Positions 9,918-22,100 of a stretch of DNA of 30,016 bases are shown piece after piece. Under the pieces are notes generated by a model. It worked only from the letters and a program-made list of their open reading frames with translations. It made no database searches and was not told where the DNA came from. Within the stretch, counting starts at the first letter, position 1. The number at the start of each line of letters is the position of its first letter. The stretch is from NCBI GenBank assembly GCA_016987375.1, contig PJRA01000403.1:474169-504184 (forward strand). The letters run 5' to 3'. The translations under genes were made by a program, and so were the position numbers. This stretch comes from Brachionus koreanus. Its lineage: Eukaryota; Rotifera; Eurotatoria; Ploima; Brachionidae.

Positions 9918-11691
9918 TTTTATTTAAAGTTTGAACTTAAAACGACTAAATTATCCTAGTTTGAGCAACAGTGAATTAAAAAAGAATAATTTTTTTTTGT
10001 ATAAAATTATTCATACTAAAACTTAGCTAAAAGCGGTAATATTTGCTTAGATTAACCTATTTAAATTTTTAGTCATTTTTTTTTGTATTGAATATGTTGC
10101 AATTTTATTTTATATTTCGCATTTATTTTTTGTTCATTTTAAATTAGAATAAAAATGACATTAACCTCTAGGCTTTTTATTAATTTAATATTTTTATTAA
10201 ATGAAAATTTTTTTCAAATTTAATAAAGGGTCATTTTTTAAGCATGGCAAGTATTTTTTTATGGCAAAATCTTCAGCAAACGACTTAAAAAAAAATTATA
10301 TTTTCAAATAGTAATTACAATTATTACTTTATAATTTATTCTAAAAATCTTCTTCTATTGTGCAAAGCATATTTACCTGATTTTATTTTTATTTTCAAAT
10401 TTAAATTATTTTATTATAATTTTTAGATAAAGCTCAAAAAACGATTTAAGCATAGGTTTAATTTTCACTAAATAGACGTTTTTATTACGTGATATTTAAG
10501 CGCATTTTTCACTCGTAAAATTAATTTAGGAGCTTTTCTATACTCAATTTTCAGCCAAGTCAATTATAAATTATAAAAGCTAAATTTTATTATTTTTGAT
10601 ATTGAGCCTTATATTTTAATGATGGTCTCTAAATATTGTGAACAAAAATCGATGAGCACATCGGATATTCACACTTTTAAACTTATCTTAAAGCAATCAA
10701 GTGTTGTTATTTTGAACAAGTTTTTTATTTTTCTTTTAAAAGCTTTTTGTATAATAATTTAATGTTAAAATTCTACTCTTAATCAAAACTAGAAATCATT
10801 AGAATTAGGAAAATATTAAAAAAAATTTTTGTAAGTAGCTCGTGCTGAGAATCGCTGAAATTTAGAGCCTAAATTGGTATTTGAAAATTGAAATCTAATT
10901 TTGATAAGACGGATGTTGACTTTGAAAATGGATTTAGTCTCGCTTAGTCTAACTATCATGACTAGCTCTATTGCCTGATTAAGCTCAAAATTATTCTAAT
11001 TTTTGCTTAAGTAAAATCATGGCACCGAAATTTTATTATTTATTTTATTATTGAAATTGTTTTAAAATAAGTCAGCAAGCGATTTATGTTTGCTTAGAAA
11101 AATTCTTTGTTAGAAAACAAAAGAATTGAAAAAGTTGAAAATATTTTAAGAATAAATAAACGAAAGAACAACAAAAATTAAAATTAAAAAAAATTTCAAA
11201 TATCATTGTCACATTTTAGGATATTAGAGGTTATTTGACCCAAACTGAATAGGAAAATTTGAATAGAATTAATTAAGCAGTAGGTCCGTTTTTTTTTTAT
11301 GGTTCAAATTATTTTTGACAAAAATAGATTTTAAATAATTAAAATTTTTTTTTTATTTTTTTTCAATAAACTATGAAAATGATTTAAATAAATTTAGCTC
11401 GATGAATAATTAACTTAATCGAAAATGTGTATGTCTAATGTCAATATTTTATGAACATCTCCTCGGAGAAGATAGATCTTTCAGGTAGTATATGATTGAT
11501 TTGAACGCTTTTTTTTTAATTAATTAGATTTCTTCTATTCATTGTAGAATTTCAAGTTTCTTATCGTGTAGCAAAGCAATAATTCTCCAGGTACTAGCAT
11601 CCATGTTACTTTTATTTTATTCATTTGTTTTAAATTTTTAGTTTTTCAAAAATTAGTCGAAAAAAAAGTTTCTTGTGGCCATAAGCTTCAC

Positions 11692-11720
11692 CCGAGTGGT
11701 TTTATTAGGAGCCATGCAAG
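11692..11720 (+). repeat. relic of a tRNA-derived repeat
   Basis: This 29-nt stretch begins CCGAGTGGTTT and ends CCATGCAAG before an A run. It matches 29898-29926 at 22 of 29 positions with no gap, and shares with it the Pol III A-box-like GAGTGG core. It is probably a truncated copy of the same tRNA-derived element; the match is short. Confidence 0.4.
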
Positions 11721-13433
11721 AAAAAAAAAATTAATCTAATTTTTTTCAAATTAGTTGAACGAAATTTCTAAAAAAAAAATGAGCAGAATTAATCATAAAA
11801 ATTTTTAATTCAGATATTTGAAAAAGATTGTGATTAAAAATGAAAATTAAATTTTGGCATCATATTTTTATCAAAATAAACTTCCGCTTAAATTTTGATA
11901 GAAATTATACAAGCACTGTTAAACAATTTTATATTATTTTAACGTGTTTGCAGCTAATCATGATCTTAGCTTATATTTTTGTACAAATGACTTGCCTCTT
12001 TACTCAGTCTCACTTTTTTTAAAGCGAATTTTTTGGAAATTTTTGTTACAAACAAACAAAAAATTAAGATATAAGGTAAATATTTTTTTGATAGTTGAAA
12101 ATCTTTTTTAAAAAGATAATCCTTAAGATAAGGCCAAATGTTGCCAAGAATTATTTCAGAAAAAATAGTAAACTTTAGCGAAAGGTTTTTTCAAAAAGAA
12201 TATTGAAAAAATTAACACGACACAGTAACTTGCAAAATATTTGAGAGTTTATCAAACGGAAAATAGCTAAATTAAATTAAGCAAGGAGAATTAAGCAATC
12301 GGCTTTTTTTTTAAATTTTATTTAACAACCACTATGAAATCCAAGTTAATTTCAGCTAAACTCCTATTTACCTAAGATATCATATTTTCCAACATAGAAT
12401 GTCAATAATAGCTATAGTTCACCTTTTGTGTTCTATTTCGCTTAGAAATTTAATACATAAATAAAAAAGAAAGCTTTAATTTCTAAATTTTTATAAAACG
12501 ATTTAAAAAAAAGGAAAGCTTCAAAGCTCACTCTCTCTAGAGATATTATAATATAATTTTTTTAGATTTCAGTTAGATAACTCGTTTAAAAATGATTTTA
12601 ATATTTTATGATTTGAAAAAAAAAAATGGGCAAATTTCGAATTTAATTTGATTTAAATGTCATTCATTATTAAGATTTTCAAAGTCTATTGCTTATATAA
12701 TTTTTAGTCATATTTAATCAGTTTTGAAAATTATTAGTGTAGGCAGATTAACTAAGAATTGGTTTGTATGCCCTTTCATAGCAAACCAAATTTTGCCAAA
12801 TAATGCAGCTATTTTACATTTAATTGTCTTCATATTACAAAGTATATTGTATATGTTTTGTTATTAGTAATCTCTCAAATAGACCGAGAACTAGGTGATA
12901 GTAGAAAAATTTATACATAATTAAGAGTTTTTGAAATATTCTCTTTTTGAAGATTAAACTTAATGATTAAAGAAACAAGATTGAAAAGGATTATGATATA
13001 AAAAAAATTTATTTATTTATTTATTTAAGATATTTTACTTTGGTTAAATTGTACTTAAGCGAAGACTTGAGCCATTTAATCCATTTTTATCATTTTTTTC
13101 CTATTCCCTGGACTATTAACGAGTTTTAATAGCTAAGAAAAGTTACATATTCTTGATCAAGAAGGAAAATATTTTCCTTAAAGCCAGAACAGCGCGATTC
13201 AAAAAATATTTCCAAATAATTTAACTTTAAATAATTGTGAGTAGTCTACCATATTCTAATTTATTACTTAAAAGCTAAATATTCCCTTATCTCTCTTTTT
13301 TTAAATGATGTTAAATTTTAAAATTTCGTTTTTTTTTTTATTTAAAATTTTTTTCTTAATTAATTAGTGATAAAATTCAAAATAAAAAGTTTTACTTATC
13401 TAATCTCAGTAAACATATCTAATGCAATTTAAC

Positions 13434-13454
13434 TTAGTTGCCATTGGCAACTAA
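13434..13454. repeat. near-perfect palindrome with one-base spacer
   Basis: TTAGTTGCCA and TGGCAACTAA are exact reverse complements around a single T. The element lies in otherwise featureless DNA. Confidence 0.8.
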
Positions 13455-16400
13455 ATTTTCAACTTATTCACACATTATTTAGGAAATAAAATATCTGATC
13501 TTAATTCTTATAGTTATAATTAAGGCCAAAATATGACTTTATCTTTAAATAAGCAAAGGGTTCAATTAGGAAAACCCTTTAAAAAAAGAGAGCAAAATGA
13601 GGATTAGTTGCCACAAATGATCAGAAATGAGTTTTTGTTATTAATGGCATTTATGATAAGTAAAAGACAATTAAATGAACGAATACTTGAAGTTTCTTGG
13701 TTATCAGTTTGTTAATCAAATGTTGTGATAACAAATCACTCGAAATTAGGCAAAAATTTATAAACAGAAAGATTTATTGAAAAATTTAAAGTATTCTTGA
13801 GATTATGTTAATGGCATAAAAACAGTCTAAATGTCAGTGCGTTTAATTGTAAGTGAGTTTTTAAAGCAATATAGCAGAACATCTGCTTTAATGGAATTAA
13901 TGCCATTGTTTAAATATAGAAAAATTTTCTTTCTCAGGTGCTTGTATGAATTAATTTTTGCCTGAAAAACTTAAAATTTATCTTTTTTTTTAAATAAACT
14001 TTGATAAGCAAAGTAATAAAACCTTCTTTATAATTTACCTAATTTTATTTATTTAAAAAAAAAAATAGAGCAAAAATTGAAAGATTATAATTTGAAAGCT
14101 TAAAGTAGAAATAACACAGATAATGATACGAATTTTTTTATTTTAACAACAATAAATATAAAAAAAAGAATCAGTGATTCCATTTACTTTCGTGTTTCGA
14201 TGAATTTAATTTGATATTTAATAAACATAAGCTTAGCAAAAATCAAACTTTGCCAATTTTTGTTTTTCTTTATTTTTTTTGTTACTTTTTTTAAACAAGA
14301 AAAACAATAATCTAAAGTGAACCGTGCAATATCTTAATTTTGTTTTTTACAATATTTTTATCCAAATTAATTAAGAATAATAAAGATTAGAATAATAAAA
14401 ATGATCATATTAAGGCGTTGTTTGTTGCTTATTAGATTCAAGTCGATTTTCAGATATTTTGAATTGTAATCTACAAACTAACATCTTTTGCAGCAATCAT
14501 TATTCGTAAATAAAAAAAAAGCAACTAAATTTCTACAAATTAAGTGGACTTGATTTTCTATTTACCTTTTTTTTGAATAAAAATATCAAGATTCTAGTTA
14601 TTTAAGTTTTTTTAAAAAATATGCTATGTTATGTTCAACAGTGCATTAACAGAATTTTTAATCAAAATTGATCTGAGGCAAAATTAATTCACTAAACCAA
14701 ATTGTTTATTGTGCGTATTTAACTGATGGAAAAGCTAATTTTCAAAAATCATTTAGGCATCTAATTGATTCAGTTAAATATTTAGTTTAAAAAAAAATTA
14801 AATTTTTTTTTCAATTTTTGAATGATTTAACCAATATTTAGATCTGATCTAGTATTTATCTTAAAATAAAAATACCATTCAGATATTTATTTTTATAAAA
14901 CAACTGTGAAATTAATAACTCAAAATGAAAAATAGCATAAGTTATACAGGACACATAATGCATTTGTGTTTTAGCTTTCGGAAATATAAGATAAAAAAAA
15001 AACTAGGAGGCCAATTTTTTTTATCTATTCTTTGATTATTTATCAAGCGAATTCAAATTTAAGTTACAAAATAAAGATTGGGGCTCATGCTGTTTTAATC
15101 GAGTATGATTGCTTTCTGTTTAACATCAATGCTATATTTAATTTAAGGATTTAAATTGAGTCAACAATTAAGAAAAATTTAATTTTGTACTTAATTTTGA
15201 ATTTTAAGGCAAAAAAGAAAAGGTCTTTGAAATTTTCAAGAAAACTAAAAGTTTAAATAAATTCAAATATTTAACTTTTTTTAGTTTTATAAATATTCGA
15301 GCGAGAAACAATATAAAAAGATCTTAATAAAACCAAGAAATCCCAAAAATTCAGTAAATAAAATTTTGTAAAATAAATTTTCAAATTATTGCTTTTTAAT
15401 TTAAGATAAGAATTATATTTTAAATAGCAAAAATAAAAAAAAAATAAAAAGTACACCTGATCGAGTTTGTAAAAAGAATTGTACGCTACAATTTCTGGGA
15501 CAATAAAACAAAAGCTCAACTAACAAGCTTGACATTTTGTCCGTAACATTTAATTTTATTTTATTTTTTTTTTTGTTATACTCTTTATCAGAATTTTAGC
15601 TTAGAGATTTTTCCATTTTATTAACATTGCAGCCAAGAGCAGTTTTTACTCAACTAAATTTTTTTTTCTTCAAAACAAAAAAGTTAATTAGAGTCCTGTA
15701 AGGATTCGAATATTAAGATAACTCTATCCTAAATTTTGTTTATTTTTATTTTTGAAACCAACCGATCAATGCACCACACTGATTGCAATAAATTGTTTTT
15801 TTAAGGATTTTGAATAGAAAAAAAGCTCTTTTTGAACTAACAAAAAGATAACGATCAAATGTGCCTCGGTTTTCTCTCACTCAAAGGCGTTGAATATTTT
15901 ATTTCTAAATACTTAATTCGAAACATGGCAAATTTGTCTCAATCACAAAGATAACTCATTGTTATAAAAAACAACGAAACAAACAAAATCTAAGATAAAT
16001 TTTTCTACTTGCCATTTAAGAGTTTGAATTTAGTTGAATCTAAATGAAGTAGAACTAAACTAAAATTGGGAGAAATAGGAATAAATTTAAGACTATAAAG
16101 CAGTTTTATCAATTTGAAATTTGTTTTATATTATGTTTTATCATTTATTAAAATTTTTGTTACTAAATCAATTTTAGTATTTGATTTTATCTTAATCAGT
16201 TATAATTTATTTAATTAATTTAGCAGAATTAGTTGTTGAAATATTTGAATTGAAGATAAAATATTGATTTCAATAAAAGGCTTTTTTTTTAAATAATTTT
16301 TTTCTAATTTAAAATTTAATTTGTGTCAAATGAACTTGGCAGGTATTTTCGTGATTTTAAAATCGATATAATAATTTCATATATCGTCTGAAGAAAATCT

Positions 16401-18382
16401 TCATAAAAATTTTGACTAAAATTCATAAAACAGATCTTGAAATCAGAACCATTATTATGTCGAGAAGATTTCTAATTACAATGGAAAAGCAATCTTTTTT
16501 TAAATCATTTCTATTTCCTGCAATTTTAAGCTAAAATTTAAAATTCACTAGTAATTAGAAATTTTCAAGGTAGGAAGCTTGAAATCAATAACAAAAAATA
16601 TACCTTATTTCGGAGATAATAATATTTGGTTCCTATTGTATGCACTGGTCCTTTTATTTAATAACAAAATTCATACTTAAATCAATAAAACAAGGAAGAA
16701 TTTAAATCTACTTGAAAACATTCAAATTATTTCAAATTGTCGATCATAAAATTATGAGAAAAAGGCTTTTTATAATTTTGATACGAATCTAAAATATGTT
16801 CAATTCGTATATTTCATTATTCTCTAATCTTTAAACCAAGTGGATTTTTAAACGTATTGTATTTCAATAATTTTTATTTTAGATACTCAGTCTAGATTCG
16901 GTGGCTAAATTCTATTTATTCATCGATTAAACATATTGGACTAGTTCAGGTGATTTGTCAAGCTCAAACATATCAGTTTCAGTCGATTGAGAGCTCATTC
17001 TGTGATTTCTTTTTTTGATATTTAATCGAAATAAAAATTAAAAAAGAATTAATTCAAGACACTTTGCTGAATAAGCATTATTGAAAAAGAGATTAAGTTT
17101 TTTTTCATTTATTTTTAATTTTTTTTTTTTAGAAATATATTAAGTAGAATTTTAAATATTTTCAAGATCTAAATTGACTCAAACATCAGATTTTCTTTGT
17201 TATTTCTTAGAAATATGTTGAATAAATATTTTTTCTTTGAATTTTAAATGACAAACTAATTTAAAATCTAAATATTTCAGTTACCTAGTTGTATCTTGTT
17301 TTGCATTTTTGAAAATTGGTCCAGCTTTAGTAGCAACAAGTTAGTGTAAGAACATCGAAAGTAAAACAATCAGCTAGCGAATAATTTTATCAATAAAAAG
17401 TGTATATCTTTATTTTAAGTTTTGTTTAGTAATAACGATTAATTATTTTTCTGTCTAAAGTCTATAAACAAAATTTAAAAATTTCAATTTAGATCTTGTT
17501 TTTGTTGAAAATAAAAATTAGGTTAGAGTGTAAAAAATTGAGTGTGTAGCTATCAGATGAATTAGTATTCAGCTTCTTAGATGGCTTCATTTAGGAAGTA
17601 ATTAGAAGCTTTTAATCGAACTTAAATTCAGAATTGATTTTTTTGAACGCGTCCCTATTCTCAAACGTAGTTTTTAAGATTTTATTTGATAAAATTTTAA
17701 ATTTTTATAAAATATTAATCTAGGCTAGATTATCGATTTAAAGAAAAAAATATCTTATAATAAGTTTTGTTATCAAGCGTTAAGACAACTAGCTACCTTA
17801 GGTAATTCATATCAAAACTGATTAGTTATTTTTTTCTTCAGCTAAGTAAAAGCTCAAGGAAGAGGTATTACGCTTGGCACTATGAAGAGCAGTCTAGCAA
17901 ATAATTAAAATTAATTACAGCGACAGTTATTAATCAATTTCAATTCAATTTTTATTTTAAAAATATATATGAATAAATGAAATTCAATTTTAATATTTTT
18001 TCGATTTATCTTGAATTTTTTTTACTTTACAACGGCAACAGTTCGTCGAAAAAAATGCTAATTTTGTCAGTCAAAGCTTTTGTGTTCCATCAAGGTGTTG
18101 CTTTCATAAAATTTCACTTTAAATTTTTATTAAATATATCACATTTCTAAGTGAATAGATAGATATACAAAAATTTTTACTTTTTTATTAATATTTATAT
18201 TTGTTGTTAGATTATCATTACAGCAAAATAACGAATCAATAAATAAAATTTAGAAGAAATTAATTTTAGAATTAGAAACACAGACCGCAAGCAAAAAGAA
18301 AGAAATTGTTTTTAATTCTATATGAAATTAATCGTAAATTAAAACCATCAGGATTAAATATTTAATTTAACCACATAAAAAT

Positions 18383-18388
18383 TGCATG
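18383..18388 (+). promoter_or_regulatory. TGCATG (Rbfox-type) motif upstream of muscleblind exon 1
   Basis: A perfect (U)GCAUG hexamer about 125 nt before the exon acceptor. Rbfox proteins bind this motif; use here is inferred only. Confidence 0.3.
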
Positions 18389-18512
18389 ATAATTTAAAAT
18401 TGAACCAAATTTTTTTTTCTTGAGTCAATTAAATCCATAATAAATATTTTATTAGTTTTAAAAGTCTCTGACTAATTGGAATAAATTTTTAATTTTTATC
18501 TTATTTTTTTAG

Positions 18513-19192
18513 ATAAAAACATGTCAAATGCTGTAGCACCGTTGGCAGCAGTGATTGTACAGTCTAATTTGATATCAAATTTGAAGTTGAAAAATTCAAA
18601 ATCCTCGGAGCAAATTGATTTGAACAGTAGCGAAGCGAATAAAGAAGAAGGCTCAGGCATACATGAGCGATCCAAAGCTAATTCAGTAGGTTTGAGTAGC
18701 TCTCCATCGGCAACGTCATCTTCACCGACAAGTTCAACATCTTCAGGAAAAACTGAACTGAATACTGGCCAAATGGCACATCAATTACCGCAGCAACAAG
18801 TGCAGCAAGTACCACTAGCTGGCTTGCAATATTTCCAATATCCGAGCAATAATTCTGCAACCCCCCTAAACGTTTCACCGATGTCATCGATGACTTCTTC
18901 GCCGTCGACTACTAACACGCCAAACACGGCCAATTCAAACGCATCTATCCACTATTCTTCTCAGCCGCACTATTTTCACCATTCGCATCAACCGATCGCT
19001 TTTGCTCCAACACAACACATCCATGCTTTTAATCCAAATTTCAAGGATACTCGCTGGTTAACTCTGGAAGTATGCAGAGAATTTCAACGCAATAAATGTA
19101 ATAGAACCGATACTGACTGTAAATTTGCCCATCCGCCTCCTCATGTAGAAATTGTAAATGGAAAGGTTATTGCTTGCTACGATTCACTAAAG
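18513..19192 (+). CDS. mbl: muscleblind exon 1: start codon, long N terminus, ZnF1
   Basis: The acceptor TTATTTTTTTAG ends at 18512, so a non-coding exon must exist upstream. The ATG at 18521 is preceded by AAAAAC. The 224 codons include Ser-, Gln-, Thr- and His-rich runs (residues 20-165), then [12 protein letters not shown] and ZnF1, ending in CYDSLK. The donor AAG|GTATTT is in phase 0 and splits ZnF2 after DSLK, as in muscleblind genes generally. Long introns lie on both sides. Confidence 0.93.
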
Positions 19193-22100
19193 GTATTTTT
19201 TCTCTTCATAATTAATTAAATAAATAACAATTTTAGTCATTTTAATATATATTTTTTTTTTCATTATTTTTGTGTCTGTTCTAAAATTTTCAGTCGTCAA
19301 TTTAGTGTTGTTAATTAAAAATAATCGATAGAAATTTTTCTAATACAAAATTATTTTATTCACTAGGTGCACAAGTAAATTTTTGATTTAAATTCAGTCT
19401 TTGAATTAGAAAAAAAAATGCTATTTATTCTAAAATTTTTTACAAAATTGAGATCAAAAATGGCTCACAATTAAATTGTTAGAAAAAAGCCAGTAAATAA
19501 TTTAAAAACCAATCCTTGAGTGACCAGATCACAAAAAAAATATTATTATTATTATTTATTTAAAGCCACATAGCAAATTTTATTATCTTTTAAAAATTTA
19601 TAACAAAAACGATCTTTAATTTATAAAATAAAGATATCAAGAGTATAGATTAAAGACCAAAAATTTTATAAATTATTACTAAAATTTTTTTATTTGAATT
19701 TCGAATCAAAAAATCTAGAATAAATCAGACTCAAATTAAAAATATGTTAAATAGAAAAAAATTTGAAAATCTTACATTACAAAAAGATAATTCAATTTTT
19801 AGTAATTGACTATTTTAATTAAAATTTTTTAGCTGGTATTCGATTTGAAAAGTTTGAATATTCTTCTTTAATTAATTAAAACAATAACAATTTGTAAAAA
19901 AACAATAAGTTTTCAAAATATTTTTTTTTTCAATTAAAAATTTAGATAAATGTTGAATATCGTACAAGAGATCTTTATTTTTCAACTATTCAGCTTTAAT
20001 AATTTTTTTTTTATTTAATAAAATAAATTATTTATATGTCACAAAGAAACTAATACTCTTAGAAAAACTTAAAACGAGATCTTAGGTACTTTAGAAGGTT
20101 AACAATAATCTAAGAAATAAAATTTAAATTTCAGAATATAATTTTGGTCGAACACATTCAAGTCAATTTAATCTATCACGAAAAAAATATAAAAAAATTA
20201 AATCTATAAAATTTATTAATTAAAATTAATAATATAATAATAATTTGTCCCTTTTCTGTGCAAGCGGATAATAGGGGAGGATATTTTACTCCATCGAGTT
20301 TATCATCTACACAGCTTTTATTAACCAGTCGAAACCGCTCACTCATTTTTTAATGAAAAAGGTTTAACACTCAAAGGTCCGGTGACAATTTGAAACTTTC
20401 TTTATTCTCATTTTTTCAAGTCAGAAAAAAGCAATTTGTCTTCTCCATCATCTCCAACTAAACTTTTCTGAATTTTTTTAATAATAAAAAATATTCAAAA
20501 ATATTAATATTTAGTTTTGCTGCAATGCACTTAAACTAAAAATTCACTTTAAATGACAATTCGTAATTAGATTTATTTGGTAATAAAGAAGGTTAATTTG
20601 TAAAATTCGATTTTAAAATTGATAACGTCTACGTGTATGAATTGTTGTTATTGGTGTATTCATTTTTTTTGGATTTATCAGGAAAAAATAACACTTATGT
20701 TTCATAAATTATTATGTATTATTTTTCGGCGTATCCTACTTATTTCTTCTTTAAATTTTAAAATCTAAAACTATAATGTTTCTATTTTTCTTGTAAACTG
20801 TTTAAATCATCTTTTTTTCTCTCTCTTAAAATGCTGTTTTTTTCTCTCTCTTAAAATTCTCTCTTTTTTGTTGTATATTTGATGCATGCATCAAACTAAA
20901 TATTAATATTTTTGAATATTTCTTATTATTAAAAAAAAATGTTTTTTATTACGATAAACACTGTGGTAGAAGCGAAAATTCGCTATTACCCCATTGGTAA
21001 AAGTAAATATTAAAAATTGCCAAAAACAGGGTTTAATGTGGCATTAAAAGACCGTCGATCACTGCTTTTTGGTGGGTGGTTACGGTATTTAAACAAATTT
21101 TTTTAATTTTTTAAATTTTGAGATCAAAATTCAAAATAGAATTTTATGACAATAATTTTTGGTAAAAAAAAATTTTCTCTATCATTGGTTTAGTGTTTAA
21201 TTTTGAGCTTATTCAAATGATTATTTAATTTAAATAATTTTTTTTGGTAGACCAAATTAAGAACCAAAAATTAGCTAACCAAAATTTGGATTAGCCAAAG
21301 TTGGCAATTTTGGTCGATCAAGCGCTGATTATCCAACATCACTAAAAATTATTTTTCTATAAAACTTGAATACAAGCTTCAGCCTATTCAGATAAGTAAG
21401 GATAAATACACTTAAAATTAAGATTAATACCTTAATGATTAATTTTACAAAACTTTATTCGGATTGGAATTAACTTGATAAGAAAGATAATGTTATCCAC
21501 GTCCAGTCTTAGTTAAGTTTCATGATCTTAAAAAAAAAATTTTTCAATTCATTTCAGTTTTCAACAGAACAAAATAAATTTTTAAAAAAAATTAAGATAT
21601 TATAGTCGATTTTTAGAAAAAATTATAAATTTGATTAGCAGCACTAAATCTTAAATTTTAAATATGAATAAATAATTTTTAAAAAAAAATAGCAATTTTA
21701 CAAATAGCTTATTTAAACCTTTTTCTAAACAAACGACAATTAAGTGAGTAAATTAAGAGAATAGCTAATAATTTTGTTGCTATTATTAATCAGACATTAA
21801 AATAGCACCTAAATTTCATGAGAAATCTACGTTTGCGCTTTAGTTTTTCGTCCATTTAATAAAATTTTTGCTAATAATAAGCTGGCTTTCAATTTGATCA
21901 CTATAAGCTTTTTTTTAATTGTATTTAATAGAAAAAAAAAGATAGCCTCTAAAATTGAAATAACTCCAAGGCAAAAATCAATTAAAGCTTTGATACAATG
22001 AAATTTATGGTCAACATAACAAGGCCAAGGCTTTATTTTTTTATTCTAAACATTCTCTTGTATCTCTTGTATCTTAAAATTAATTTAAACTTGAACTAAA

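Larger units (their letters stand above)
7992..18512. other. 10.5-kb AT-rich region between DUR3 and muscleblind
   Basis: This is the 5' flank of both divergent genes. No frame with family resemblance was found on either strand; the few frames of 60-82 codons are low-complexity and rich in Phe, Ile, Asn and Lys. Muscleblind genes usually have 5' UTR exons and long first introns, so part of this is probably intron: the acceptor just before the muscleblind start proves an upstream exon. Small items inside are a possible orphan exon (9238-9356), hairpins (9892-9917, 13434-13454), a degraded tRNA-like relic (11692-11720) and an ATTT microsatellite (about 13007-13027). Confidence 0.5.

Noticed and set aside
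13007..13027. ATTT microsatellite and other short A/T repeats (for example TTA repeats near 19541)
   Set aside because: Simple repeats expected in DNA of this composition; no special structure.
15271..15519. 82-codon minus-strand frame and other 60-82 codon frames in 9200-22600
   Set aside because: Phe/Tyr/Lys/Asn-rich low-complexity peptides typical of AT-rich non-coding DNA; no motif or splice context.
18678..18887. 69-codon minus-strand frame
   Set aside because: It is a shadow of muscleblind exon 1 on the opposite strand.
21191..21343. Complete short hAT MITE bounded by TAGTG and CACTA
   Set aside because: The flanking 8-mers do not match and the inner terminal bases are not complementary, so no intact element can be claimed.
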